Origin: Flavobacterium sp. | GTDB lineage: Bacteria > Bacteroidota > Bacteroidia > Flavobacteriales > Flavobacteriaceae | Assembly (NCBI RefSeq): GCF_027484945.1 | Contig: NZ_JAIXRZ010000026.1 | Coordinates: 1 to 50,950, forward strand | Direction: 5' to 3' | Length of the DNA: 50,950 nucleotides | Shown here: piece by piece, positions 35,496 through 44,071 of the stretch | Position numbering within the stretch: position 1 is the stretch's first letter | Layout: each line of letters starts with the position of its first letter | Notes under the pieces: generated by a model | The model's database searches: none | Told to the model about the DNA's origin: nothing | Seen by the model: the letters and a program-made list of their open reading frames with translations, nothing else | Position numbers and translations under genes: made by a program

Positions 35496-35912
35496 ATGCC
35501 ACGACTATTAGCTATAGACTACGGAATAAAGCGCACGGGTATTGCCGTAACTGATGAGCTACAACTAATAGCTTCAGGATTGACAACGGTTGCAACGTCA
35601 GAATTACTCCCTTTTTTAAGTGCTTATTTTACGACTGAAAATGTGAGTAAGGTTTTGGTTGGTGAACCCAAACAAATGAACGGTTTGCCTTCGGAAAGCG
35701 CACCACTAATCAATGATTTTGTAGCCCGTTTTCAAAAGCAATTTCCTGAGATCCTAGTCGAACGTGTTGACGAACGGTTTACTTCCAAAATGGCTTTTCA
35801 AACGCTTATTGATAGTGGCCTTAAAAAAAAACAAAGACAAAATAAAGGACTCATCGATGAGATTGCTGCGACTATTTTATTGCAGGATTATCTTACCCGT
35901 AAAATGATATAA
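35496..35912 (+). CDS. ruvX: Putative Holliday-junction resolvase RuvX (YqgF)
   Basis: 138 residues, RNase H-like fold. LLAIDYGIKRTGIAV holds the first catalytic aspartate, VLVGEPKQMNG the second motif and VERVDERFTSKMA the conserved DER-T motif. The C-terminal IDEIAATILLQDYL includes the final acidic residue. The family acts in DNA recombination and/or 16S rRNA 5' end maturation; which applies here is not decided by sequence. Followed by def. Confidence 0.92.
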   Translation: MPRLLAIDYGIKRTGIAVTDELQLIASGLTTVATSELLPFLSAYFTTENVSKVLVGEPKQMNGLPSESAPLINDFVARFQKQFPEILVERVDERFTSKMAFQTLIDSGLKKKQRQNKGLIDEIAATILLQDYLTRKMI

Positions 35913-35938
35913 TCCCTTTTCAAAAGGTAAAAATGTAC

Positions 35939-35946
35939 TATTTTTG
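35939..35946 (+). promoter_or_regulatory. -7 element of def
   Basis: TATTTTTG (TAnnTTTG), 23 nt before ATG 35970. Confidence 0.5.
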
Positions 35947-35969
35947 CGTTATAATTTAAAACTTCACTC

Positions 35970-36557
35970 ATGATTTTACCTATTGTAGGTTACGGCGATC
36001 CAGTTTTACGAAAAGTTAGTGAGGCTATTTCACCGGAATATCCCCAATTGAAAGCGTTAATTGCGGATATGTATAACACCATGTACAATGCTTATGGTGT
36101 GGGCTTGGCTGCCCCACAAATAGGTTTGGCGATTCGTTTGTTTGTGATTGATACTGAGCCATTTGCGGATGGAGATGTGATTGATTCAGCAGAAAGAGAA
36201 CAGTTAAAAGGATTTAAAAAAACCTTTATTAATGCAGTTCTTTTGAATGAAGAAGGGGAAGAATGGGGATTTAATGAAGGTTGTTTGAGTATTCCCGATG
36301 TTCGGGAAGATGTCTATCGTAAAGAGCGAATTACGATTGAATATTACGATGAGAATTTTGTAAAGAAAACGGAAGTTTATGATGGTCTAATCGCTAGGGT
36401 AATCCAGCATGAATATGATCATATTGAAGGAATTTTATTTACCGATAAAATTGCAATGCTTAAACGCACCTTACTAAAGAAAAAACTTCAAAATATTATG
36501 GATGGAAAAGCGCGCCCTGATTACCGAATGAGATTTTATAATAAAAAAGGACGTTAA
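35970..36557 (+). CDS. def: Peptide deformylase
   Basis: 195 residues. Removes the N-formyl group from new proteins. All three metal/catalytic motifs are present: GVGLAAPQIG (motif 1), EGCLSIPDVRE (motif 2, Cys ligand) and IQHEYDHIEGILF (motif 3, H-E-x-x-H). An insertion around residues 65-85 (DGDVIDSAEREQLKG), as in other Bacteroidota enzymes, is visible. Start ATG 35970 fits the promoter element. Together with ruvX and the DUF5606 gene it forms a same-strand group. Confidence 0.96.
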   Translation: MILPIVGYGDPVLRKVSEAISPEYPQLKALIADMYNTMYNAYGVGLAAPQIGLAIRLFVIDTEPFADGDVIDSAEREQLKGFKKTFINAVLLNEEGEEWGFNEGCLSIPDVREDVYRKERITIEYYDENFVKKTEVYDGLIARVIQHEYDHIEGILFTDKIAMLKRTLLKKKLQNIMDGKARPDYRMRFYNKKGR

Positions 36558-36571
36558 TTCAAACAAATAAA

Positions 36572-36579
36572 TATATTTG
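36572..36579 (+). promoter_or_regulatory. -7 element of the DUF5606 gene
   Basis: TATATTTG (TAnnTTTG), 21 nt before ATG 36601. It overlaps an upstream in-frame TTG at 36577, which is therefore rejected as start. Confidence 0.5.
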
Positions 36580-36600
36580 CCACCGAAAACAATAAATCAA

Positions 36601-37074
36601 ATGAAAATTGATAAAATATTAGCCATTTCTGGTAAACCCGGATTATTTGAATTAAAAATACAAACCCGTTCAGGCTTTGTAGCAGAATCGTTATTGGATG
36701 GTAAAAAGATTACCGTTGGAATGCGTAGTAATGTTAGTTTATTGTCTGAAATTTCGATGTATACTTTTACGGAAGAAAAGCCATTAGTTGAGGTGATGCG
36801 TGCCATAGCCCAAAAAGAAAATGAAGGTCCAGCCCTTTCTCATAAAGCGGATAATGCCGAGTTGATTGCCTATTTTCAAACGGTATTACCCGATTATGAC
36901 CAAGACCGCGTATATGCTTCAGATATTAAAAAGGTTTTAAATTGGTATAATATTTTACAAGCGAAAGGCATGGTTTCAAAAGAAGAACCTATAATTGAAA
37001 ACGCCGCTGAAATTAAAGACCATGTTGTAGAAGAAGTTAAGGCAAAAAAGAAGCCCGCTAAGAAAAGCGAATAA
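36601..37074 (+). CDS. DUF5606-family conserved protein
   Basis: 157 residues from ATG 36601. The N-terminal domain (IDKILAISGKPGLFELKIQTR, KITVGMRSNVSLLSEISMYT) is a small beta-rich domain of the DUF5606 type, followed by a helical second half (HKADNAELIAYFQTVLPDYDQDRVYASDIKKVLNWYNIL) and a lysine-rich tail (KAKKKPAKKSE). Cytoplasmic. From memory it is common in Bacteroidota near def. Its molecular role is unknown; no active-site motif is visible. Confidence 0.8.
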   Translation: MKIDKILAISGKPGLFELKIQTRSGFVAESLLDGKKITVGMRSNVSLLSEISMYTFTEEKPLVEVMRAIAQKENEGPALSHKADNAELIAYFQTVLPDYDQDRVYASDIKKVLNWYNILQAKGMVSKEEPIIENAAEIKDHVVEEVKAKKKPAKKSE

Positions 37075-37102
37075 ATTTTAAGAAAAAAATCAAATAGCAT
37101 TT

Positions 37103-37128
37103 ATCCCGATCATATTTATGGTCGGGAT
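37103..37128 (+). terminator. Hairpin after the DUF5606 gene
   Basis: ATCCCGATCATA (37103-37114) and TATGGTCGGGAT (37117-37128) pair over 12 positions with one G-U pair, around a tight TT. A T-rich stretch follows (TGTTTATATTT). It ends 27 nt before mazG ATG 37156, so it may terminate the upstream transcript or structure the mazG leader. Confidence 0.6.
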
Positions 37129-37155
37129 TGTTTATATTTACCCAAAACGATTTCT

Positions 37156-37929
37156 ATGAATACGCGCGAAACGCAACTTCAAGCTTTTAATCGATTACTC
37201 GATATAATGGACGAATTACGCGAAAAATGTCCCTGGGATAAAAAGCAAACCTTACAATCATTACGTCATTTAACCATTGAAGAAACCTATGAATTAGGCG
37301 ATGCGATTTTGAATAATAATCTTGATGAAGTCAAAAAAGAGTTGGGCGACTTGCTTCTGCATATTGTATTCTATGCAAAAATAGGCAGCGAAAAAGAAGC
37401 ATTTGATATTGCTGATGTGGCAAATGAAATCAGTGATAAATTAATACACCGTCACCCGCATATTTATGGTGATGTTGTTGTGGCCGATGAGGAAGAGGTG
37501 AAGCAAAATTGGGAAAAATTAAAATTAAAAGAAGGCAAACAATCGGTTTTAGAAGGTGTTCCTAATGGTTTGCCAGCGATGGTAAAAGCAAGTCGTATCC
37601 AAGATAAAGTTAAAGGCGTAGGCTTTGATTGGGAAGTTCCCGAACAAGTTTGGGAAAAAGTACAAGAGGAACTACAGGAGTTAAACGAAGAAGTTGTTTC
37701 CGGAAACCACGATCGTATCGAGTCCGAGTTTGGAGATGTTTTGTTTTCTATGATAAACTATGCCCGATTCATAAAAGTTAATCCTGAAGATGCGTTGGAG
37801 CGAACGAACAAAAAATTCATCAAGCGCTTTCAATACCTTGAACAAAAGGTAAATGAAATGGGAAAATCTTTAGCCGATATGACTCTAGCAGAAATGGATG
37901 TGTATTGGAATGAGGCGAAGAAGCTTTAA
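37156..37929 (+). CDS. mazG: Nucleoside triphosphate pyrophosphohydrolase MazG
   Basis: 257 residues, with two MazG-type four-helix domains in tandem. The first has CPWDKKQTLQSLRHLTIEETYELGDAI and ELGDLLLHIVFYAKI; the second has VQEELQELNEEV and EFGDVLFSMINYARF. The E-x-x-E and E-x-x-D magnesium ligands are kept in both. It hydrolyses (d)NTPs to monophosphate and pyrophosphate in nucleotide-pool cleaning. ATG 37156 follows the hairpin at 37103-37128; TATATTTA nearby is only a weak -7 match. Confidence 0.94.
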   Translation: MNTRETQLQAFNRLLDIMDELREKCPWDKKQTLQSLRHLTIEETYELGDAILNNNLDEVKKELGDLLLHIVFYAKIGSEKEAFDIADVANEISDKLIHRHPHIYGDVVVADEEEVKQNWEKLKLKEGKQSVLEGVPNGLPAMVKASRIQDKVKGVGFDWEVPEQVWEKVQEELQELNEEVVSGNHDRIESEFGDVLFSMINYARFIKVNPEDALERTNKKFIKRFQYLEQKVNEMGKSLADMTLAEMDVYWNEAKKL

Positions 37930-37940
37930 TAATTTGAATA

Positions 37941-37960
37941 CCTGCCTGCCTGCCGGCAGG
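37941..37960. repeat. GC-rich CCTGCC palindrome
   Basis: CCTGCCTGCCTGCCGGCAGG in a strongly AT-rich gap. The last 12 bases (CCTGCCGGCAGG) are a perfect palindrome, preceded by extra TGCC copies. Similar palindromes are, from memory, dispersed in Bacteroidota genomes. It may also form a hairpin after mazG. Confidence 0.75.
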
Positions 37961-37990
37961 TTTGATAATTTGATAATATTAATAAACAAT

Positions 37991-38060
37991 GACTAACGAC
38001 TAAAGTCTAAAGTCCAACGACTAAAGTCTAAAGTCCAAAGTCTAAACTCAAACAACTACT
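37991..38060. repeat. Degenerate heptamer tandem repeat abutting the permease start codon
   Basis: Ten 7-mers ending at the base before ATG 38061: GACTAAC, GACTAAA, GTCTAAA, GTCCAAC, GACTAAA, GTCTAAA, GTCCAAA, GTCTAAA, CTCAAAC, AACTACT. GACTAAA is the reverse complement (rotated) of AGTCTTT seen at 27363 and 32772. Confidence 0.92.
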
Positions 38061-39497
38061 ATGGAAAAAAACGAATTAAAACGTACACTTGGTCTTATTG
38101 ATGCGACTAGTTTGGTAGCAGGATCGATGATTGGATCTGGTATTTTTTTGGTCACTTCTGCTATGGCACGTGACGTGGGTTCGGCGGCTTGGATTTTGGT
38201 TTTGTGGTTGATTACCGGACTCTTAACCATGTCCGCTGCGCTTAGTTATGGTGAATTAGCGGGAATGATGCCAAATGCAGGAGGGCAGTTTGTTTATATT
38301 CAACGCGCCTATGGTAAACTCATTTCCTTCCTTTACGGGTGGACGGTATTTACTGTAATTCAAACCGGAGTTATTGCTGCCGTTGCAGTGGCATTTGCCA
38401 ATTATACCGCTGTGTTTTTTCCAGTTTTAGAAAATAATCTACTTACAATCGATACGTTTGTATTCACCAATAAACAACTATTGGCAATCGGGAGTATTCT
38501 TTTGCTCACCTATATTAATACTCGTGGAGTTCAAAATGGAAAGTTTATCCAACTGGTGTTTACTTCGGCAAAACTCCTTGCCTTGTTTGCATTGATTATT
38601 TTAGGCTTATATGTAGGCTTACAATCGGAGGTTTTGGCTCAAAATTTTACCAACGTTTGGGAAGCAAAAAAAACGATCAATCACGAAGGAACGCTTGAAA
38701 TTTCCCTCTTAAGTGGTGTAGCATTACTAGGTGTAATGGGTGCAACCATTATCAATCCTTTGTTTTCAAGTGATGCATGGAATAATGTAACTTTTATTGC
38801 GGGTGAAATTAAAGACCCCAAGCGCAACATCCCCCGAAGTTTATTTTTAGGGACGTTGATTGTGACTATAATTTATTTGCTTGCGAATGTGGCCTATTTA
38901 TCTTTATTGCCTTTAAATGGATCACCCGATGGCACCACAGTAATGGAGCGCGGAATTATGTTTGCTGCCGAAGATCGTGTTGGGGCAGCAGCGGCAAGCG
39001 TAATTATGGGTAATGTTGGAGTATTGGTAATGGCCGGACTCATAATGGTGTCGACTTTTGGTTGCAATAGTGGTTTAATTTTAAGTGGAGGGCGTCTGTT
39101 TTACGCTATGGCGCAAGATGGTTTGTTTTTCAAAAAAGCAGCTGAACTCAATAATAAAGATGTGCCCGCTCGTGCATTGTGGGTGCAAGGAATATGGGCT
39201 TCGGTACTTTGTCTTACGGGTAAATATGGCGATTTATTAACCTATGCTACTTTTGCATCGTTACTGTTTTATATACTCACGATTGGTGGCCTCTTTATTT
39301 TACGTAAACGAGAACCCAATGCAGAACGACCCTACAAGGCCTTTGGTTATCCGTTTGTTCCCATGATATATATGGTAATTACAGCACTCATTTGTTTTGC
39401 TTTATTAATTTATGATACCCGTAATACGGGACTTGGATTGGGTATTGTAGCATTAGGAGTTCCTGTATATTATTTATTTTTGAGAAAAAATGAATAG
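38061..39497 (+). CDS. APC-superfamily amino acid permease
   Basis: 478 residues, about 12 transmembrane helices. The first helix carries LVAGSMIGSGIFLVTS, the conserved G-S-G-I-F unwound substrate-binding segment of APC transporters. LITGLLTMSAALSYGELAGMMPNAGGQFVYIQRAYG and FIAGEIKDPKRNIPRSLFLG (the amphipathic loop motif) follow. An inner-membrane amino-acid symporter or antiporter is inferred; substrate unknown. Its translation start directly follows a ten-unit 7-mer repeat, and no TAnnTTTG element is seen close by. Confidence 0.92.
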   Translation: MEKNELKRTLGLIDATSLVAGSMIGSGIFLVTSAMARDVGSAAWILVLWLITGLLTMSAALSYGELAGMMPNAGGQFVYIQRAYGKLISFLYGWTVFTVIQTGVIAAVAVAFANYTAVFFPVLENNLLTIDTFVFTNKQLLAIGSILLLTYINTRGVQNGKFIQLVFTSAKLLALFALIILGLYVGLQSEVLAQNFTNVWEAKKTINHEGTLEISLLSGVALLGVMGATIINPLFSSDAWNNVTFIAGEIKDPKRNIPRSLFLGTLIVTIIYLLANVAYLSLLPLNGSPDGTTVMERGIMFAAEDRVGAAAASVIMGNVGVLVMAGLIMVSTFGCNSGLILSGGRLFYAMAQDGLFFKKAAELNNKDVPARALWVQGIWASVLCLTGKYGDLLTYATFASLLFYILTIGGLFILRKREPNAERPYKAFGYPFVPMIYMVITALICFALLIYDTRNTGLGLGIVALGVPVYYLFLRKNE

Positions 39498-39721
39498 AAT
39501 AGGAGTTTCAATTTTAAAAAGTTATTAAAAATAAGATTTCAGAGTGTTTTTTCATAATTGGATTCTAAAATTACATTCAACCTAATAGGGGACGGTTGGA
39601 TAACTCGTGTATCTTGGTCCCGGAACATTGTATTTTTGAATGCGTGAAGGTTGCATGAGTAACACTATTTTTACCCAAATGTATAGCACTGTTACTAGCT
39701 GTAAAATGATATTTGTCATGC

Positions 39722-39745
39722 AAAAAAAATCCGCTATTCAGCGGA
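39722..39745 (-). terminator. Terminator overlapping the stop codon of the DUF349 gene
   Basis: On the minus strand TCCGCT, loop GAAT, AGCGGA, then eight T's (39722-39729). The stop codon TAG (39734-39736) lies across the loop and stem. Confidence 0.85.
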
Positions 39746-41797
39746 CTCTTTATTTTGTTTGATCAAAGTATTGATGTGTTTTAGTTTATCTTTCCATGTT
39801 GCCAACTCTCCTTTGTGTCGTTCGATGCTTTTCTTTACTTCATTGACAATCGGGTTGTTTTTGGAATTTTGAAAAAATTGAATATTGTTTTCCAACTGAA
39901 AGATTTCTTGTTGTACTTCATCAATCTTTCGCATTATAAATAACTTTTCATTATCCAATTTGCGACGATCATCTCCAACAAACGTATCCAATTTACTCGT
40001 AAAACGGTTCATTTCACCTTCTTTTTTACTCGTGCTCAATTTTTCAAATAAGGCATCTAAGATTTTATTGAATTTACCTTCAATATGACGGCGATTAAAA
40101 GGAACTTTACCCAATCCTTTCCAGTTATCTATATGTGCTTTTATCGCTTCGAGGTCTGATTTATGTTCACCCGATAATTCAAAGGTTCGCAATTGTTCCA
40201 AATAGGCTTTCTTTTGGTTAAATGCTTCTATTTCAACCGCATTTTCTTCTTTTTTACTGTCCTTTAAACGTTCAAAATAGAGATTGCAAGCTTCTTTGAA
40301 TTCTTTCCAAAGCGAATCTGAAAATTTACGTGGTACATGGCCAATCGCTTTCCATTCCTCTTGAATTTGTTTCATTATCATAGTGGCTTTCTCAAAGTCC
40401 TCTGAATTTTTTAATTCATTGGCTTTTACTACTAAGGCTTGTTTACGACTTAAATTATCGCTTTGGTCGCGTTTGATGTCTTTATAAAATGAATTTTTAA
40501 GAACATTAAAATTACGTACGGCCAGTTTAAATGCAGCCCAGGTCGCTTCATTGAGTTCTGCCGGAACTTTTCCTGCTGCAAAGAATGCATTGCGCAACGA
40601 TTCAACTTTGGCAATTTGATTTATCCATAAAGCATGCGTATTCACTTTTTCTGTTGCCAATTGTTCTAATTGTGCAATAATAGCTTGCTTTTTCTGTAAA
40701 TTTTCTGTTTCTTGAATTCGGAAACTTTCGGCTAATGATTCCCGTTTATCATGCATTTGTTTTGTTAATGCACTAAATTGTTGCCACAGCTCCTCACGAA
40801 CTTCTTTCGAAACTGGTCCAATTTCTTCTTTCCAAATGCGGTGTAAGTCTTGCAATTCACGAAATGCCTTATTGATATCGGTTTCGTCTAATAGTGCTTG
40901 CACCCGTGCTATGATTCGTTGTTTTTGATCTAAATTATTTTTAAATTCCAAATCACGAGCTTCACGGTCCAAATGGAGAACATCATAAAAATTTTCCAAA
41001 TGGAAATGATAGTTATTCCATACGTGATTGTATTTGTCTTTGGGAATTGGTCCTGCATTTTTCCAGCGTTCGCGAATATCATTTAATTGTTTAAGGGCTT
41101 GCGCTATGTTACCCGATGAATTGGCAACTACATGTTTCAATTCTTCAACCAAAGCTTCTCGTTTCTCGAGATTTAATTTTAACGCATTTTGAAGCGATTT
41201 AAAGTGTTTGGTTTTTAAATCTCTGAATTGATTATATAACAGGTCAAAGCGTTTTTTTAATGGAAAATCATACTGAAAGTCTTCTGTCGAATCGGGATTT
41301 TCAGCATAGAATTCGTCACGCTTTTCATCGATAAAATGATGAAATTTAGCCAAAAATGATTTGCGCACTTCTTCAACATGTTCATTTACCGACATAATGT
41401 GTTCTACTTGAACCAATGATTCCAATTGTGCAACCAATTGTTCCATTGACAAGGTGTCATAATCTTGCATCGGAATATCATGACGGCCCTTCAAGGTCAC
41501 ATCTTCACTTTCTTCGGCATTGACATCGGCAATTGCATTTACGGCTGCTTCTTGAGCAGTGACTTCAATTGGAGCATTCGCTTCAATCGTTTCACCCGAA
41601 AGCACTTCTGTCTCAACTGGATTTTCAGCAGTTAAAGAAACTTCAACTTCGGTATCGGGTACCGGGTTTTCTTGATCTATTTCCGGCGTAACCGTTTCCT
41701 GTACCTCAGTATTTTGTGGGTTATCTTCGGTTTGATTTTCCATTCCGTCTGAGCCGTTTTGTTCTGGCATCAGGTTATCATTCAATTCTTCAGACAT
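39734..41797 (-). CDS. DUF349-repeat coiled-coil protein
   Basis: 687 residues. An acidic, glutamate- and threonine-rich N-terminal tail (about 1-100) is followed by a long helical region with at least four DUF349 repeats, seen as recurring W-K-x-x-G-x-[VI]-P-[RK]-x..LW..F motifs (RWKNAGPIPKDKYNHVWNNY, WKEEIGPVSKEVREELWQQF, EWKAIGHVPRKFSDSLWKEF, NWKGLGKVPFNRRHIEGKFN). The C-terminus is a predicted coiled coil. Cytoplasmic; function unknown, structural or regulatory role inferred. A promoter (41834-41865) precedes it. Confidence 0.9.
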   Translation of the reverse strand: MSEELNDNLMPEQNGSDGMENQTEDNPQNTEVQETVTPEIDQENPVPDTEVEVSLTAENPVETEVLSGETIEANAPIEVTAQEAAVNAIADVNAEESEDVTLKGRHDIPMQDYDTLSMEQLVAQLESLVQVEHIMSVNEHVEEVRKSFLAKFHHFIDEKRDEFYAENPDSTEDFQYDFPLKKRFDLLYNQFRDLKTKHFKSLQNALKLNLEKREALVEELKHVVANSSGNIAQALKQLNDIRERWKNAGPIPKDKYNHVWNNYHFHLENFYDVLHLDREARDLEFKNNLDQKQRIIARVQALLDETDINKAFRELQDLHRIWKEEIGPVSKEVREELWQQFSALTKQMHDKRESLAESFRIQETENLQKKQAIIAQLEQLATEKVNTHALWINQIAKVESLRNAFFAAGKVPAELNEATWAAFKLAVRNFNVLKNSFYKDIKRDQSDNLSRKQALVVKANELKNSEDFEKATMIMKQIQEEWKAIGHVPRKFSDSLWKEFKEACNLYFERLKDSKKEENAVEIEAFNQKKAYLEQLRTFELSGEHKSDLEAIKAHIDNWKGLGKVPFNRRHIEGKFNKILDALFEKLSTSKKEGEMNRFTSKLDTFVGDDRRKLDNEKLFIMRKIDEVQQEIFQLENNIQFFQNSKNNPIVNEVKKSIERHKGELATWKDKLKHINTLIKQNKESAE

Positions 41798-41833
41798 TCG
41801 CTTGTGTTGTGAAGTTATATACTAATTAAGGGC

Positions 41834-41865
41834 GAAAGATACTAAACCAAAGGCAAAGTTCAAAA
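41834..41865 (-). promoter_or_regulatory. Promoter of the DUF349 gene
   Basis: On the minus strand TTTTG (41861-41865), a 19-nt spacer and TATCTTTC (41834-41841), one mismatch from TAnnTTTG, 36 nt before ATG 41797. Confidence 0.5.
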
Positions 41866-41927
41866 GAAAATAATGCTTTGTAGCGGCATTACTATTTTAA
41901 TTAATGGACATCAACTATTTTTCTGTT

Positions 41928-42677
41928 CTATTTATTCCAAATTTCCCATGCTTTTTCAGCTTGAAAAACCAACATTGAATAACCATTTTTGACTACGGCA
42001 CCTTGGGATTCGGCTTGTTGTAAAAATGCAGATTTTTCGGGATTATAAATTAAATCAAAGGCCAAGTGCTGTGGTGTGAATAAATGATAGGGAAGCGGTG
42101 GGAAAGCTTCTATATTTGGGAAAGTTCCTAAAGGCGTGCAATTGACAATAAGTGTGTGGGATTCAAAAATTGAAGGCTCTAATTCTTCATAATGAATACA
42201 ATTGACTTGATTTGTTCTGGAAACAAAAGTAGCCGTAATTCCGAGCTGTTTTAACCCGTAAGCGATTGCTTTGGCAGCTCCGCCTGTTCCAACAAGTAAT
42301 GCTTTTTTGTGGTGGGATTGCAGCAAAGGCTTCACTGCTGTGTTAAATCCGTACCAGTCAGAATTATATCCTTTTAATTGCCCATTTTTTTTAAAACGAA
42401 TTACATTGACGGCACCAATTTCTTGAGCATTTTTTGATAATTCATCCAAATAAGGAATGATCGATTCTTTGTAGGGAGTCGTTACATTTAACCCTTTTAT
42501 ATCGGGATATTTTGCTAAAATTTCAGGAAAAGCAGTGATATCTTTAAGATCGAAATTTTCATAAATACACCCATTATCATTTTCGGCTTCAAACTTTTGG
42601 CTGAAATAGGTCCGAGAAAACGAATAGTCAATGTTTCGACCAATTAATCCAAAACGATTTTTGGGAGTATTTGCCAT
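41928..42677 (-). CDS. aroE: Shikimate dehydrogenase (AroE)
   Basis: 249 residues, slightly shorter than E. coli AroE. NADP-dependent reduction of 3-dehydroshikimate in aromatic amino acid synthesis. The substrate site is visible as FGLIGRNIDYSFSRTYF and GLNVTTPYKESI (catalytic Lys), with AVNVI; NADP binding as LLVGTGGAAKAIAYGL; and C-terminal DLIYNP and GYSMLVFQAEKAW. Its ATG overlaps the TAA of the upstream TPR gene as TAATG, so the two are translationally coupled. Confidence 0.94.
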   Translation of the reverse strand: MANTPKNRFGLIGRNIDYSFSRTYFSQKFEAENDNGCIYENFDLKDITAFPEILAKYPDIKGLNVTTPYKESIIPYLDELSKNAQEIGAVNVIRFKKNGQLKGYNSDWYGFNTAVKPLLQSHHKKALLVGTGGAAKAIAYGLKQLGITATFVSRTNQVNCIHYEELEPSIFESHTLIVNCTPLGTFPNIEAFPPLPYHLFTPQHLAFDLIYNPEKSAFLQQAESQGAVVKNGYSMLVFQAEKAWEIWNK

Positions 42678-44071
42678 TATTTTTCAAACTTCGAAATATA
42701 ATTTTGGACCTCAGTTTGCTCCCAAATCGATGGGAATAATGTAGCAATAAGTGTATGATTTTGATAATTCAAGCGCAATCCGTTGGCCAAATGAAATAAA
42801 CCTTTTTCGCTTAAATTTTGGATAAAATACAAACCGGCTAATCGGTACTCAATTTCTTGCTCTTCAGGATAATATTCTGATGCTTGCAAAAGGGTATGCA
42901 CGGCATGCTCATATTCACCTAAGTACTGTAAAATACCAACCCAAAACAACCAAGTATCCAATTCAAAATCACCCAACTCGACGGCTTTACGGTAACCGTA
43001 TTCCGCCTCTTCAAAAAAGTTCATTGCCTCGTTAATGGTTGCATATCGTTTCCAATATCCAGGATTTTGATCGTCAATAGCAAGTGCTTTGTTGACATGA
43101 AACAAAGCTTTTTGGAAGTTTTTTTCGCGTATGTAAAAATCAGTTATTGCAATCCAACCCTTGTCCAAAAGGGGGTCTTCATGAACTGTTTGGTTGAAAT
43201 ACTTCATTGCCTCTGCGCGGTTTCCTAACTTTTCATAACATTTCCCGATACGCAACAAGGCATAGGAGGTTGGATCATCTAAAGCTATGGTTTGGTTATA
43301 ACACGCAATGGCTTCTTCATAGCGTTTTAGTCGCTCCAATGCTTTCCCTTTTTCCATAAATGCTCCCACAAAGGTGTCATCTATATAGGTGGCAAATTCA
43401 AAAGCACGAACAGCATTTTCATAATCTTTTAATCCATAATACAAACGACCCGATTGGTGCCAAGCGATTTCACTATACGGATTACGCTCAATATATGTTT
43501 TTAAATAATCGACGGCCGCTTTGTTTTGATCCAAAAATTCAAAACAATAAACTACATTATAAAGAGCAGATTGATCTAGGAAATCTTCTTCGAGGCATTT
43601 AATAAAACTTTCTTTAGCAGCTTCTAAATTATCCATGAAAAGATATTCCATCCCCATTAAGTTGTAGACATCGGCAAAATCATCGGTATAATTTAAAGCT
43701 TCCTGCAAACATGCTACGGCTTTCTCGTGGTTGTCACGTTTGGAATAAATACTAGCCCGTTGAATGAAAATTTCTTCATTATGAGGCTCTATTGCATACA
43801 ATTCGTTTAACAATTTTTCAGCAGCGTCCAATTTGTCTTCATAAACAAGCATTTCAACTTGAACCAATTTTAATCCGGTCGATTTTGGATGCTGGTCCAA
43901 TCCCAATTTAAGCGCTTTTTTGGCTAAATTGGTTTTGCCCATATCGAGATAATACAAAATGATTTCCTCAAATTCTTCCGAATCGAAGAAGAACACTTTG
44001 TTTGTTTTCAGCATCGACTCAAAACGATTGAGTGATAAATTGTGGTTTTCTTCTTCGTGATCCAAATACAT
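42677..44071 (-). CDS. Tetratricopeptide-repeat protein
   Basis: 464 residues made up almost wholly of TPR units: repeated W/Y-LG--Y..G-Y--A...-Y..A--LDP patterns, e.g. AWHQSGRLYYGLKDYENAVRAFEFATYID, AFMEKGKALERLKRYEEAIACYNQ and LLRIGKCYEKLGNRAEAMKYFNQT (positions about 205-310). No signal peptide, so cytoplasmic. TPR domains mediate protein contacts; the partner is unknown. Coupled to aroE by a 1-nt overlap. Confidence 0.9.
   Translation of the reverse strand: MYLDHEEENHNLSLNRFESMLKTNKVFFFDSEEFEEIILYYLDMGKTNLAKKALKLGLDQHPKSTGLKLVQVEMLVYEDKLDAAEKLLNELYAIEPHNEEIFIQRASIYSKRDNHEKAVACLQEALNYTDDFADVYNLMGMEYLFMDNLEAAKESFIKCLEEDFLDQSALYNVVYCFEFLDQNKAAVDYLKTYIERNPYSEIAWHQSGRLYYGLKDYENAVRAFEFATYIDDTFVGAFMEKGKALERLKRYEEAIACYNQTIALDDPTSYALLRIGKCYEKLGNRAEAMKYFNQTVHEDPLLDKGWIAITDFYIREKNFQKALFHVNKALAIDDQNPGYWKRYATINEAMNFFEEAEYGYRKAVELGDFELDTWLFWVGILQYLGEYEHAVHTLLQASEYYPEEQEIEYRLAGLYFIQNLSEKGLFHLANGLRLNYQNHTLIATLFPSIWEQTEVQNYISKFEK

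Noticed and set aside
39658..39696. AGTAACA / TGTTACT inverted repeat between the permease and the DUF349 gene
   Set aside because: Seven-base arms with a 25-nt loop in a 236-bp AT-rich gap; may arise by chance and no gene was found there.
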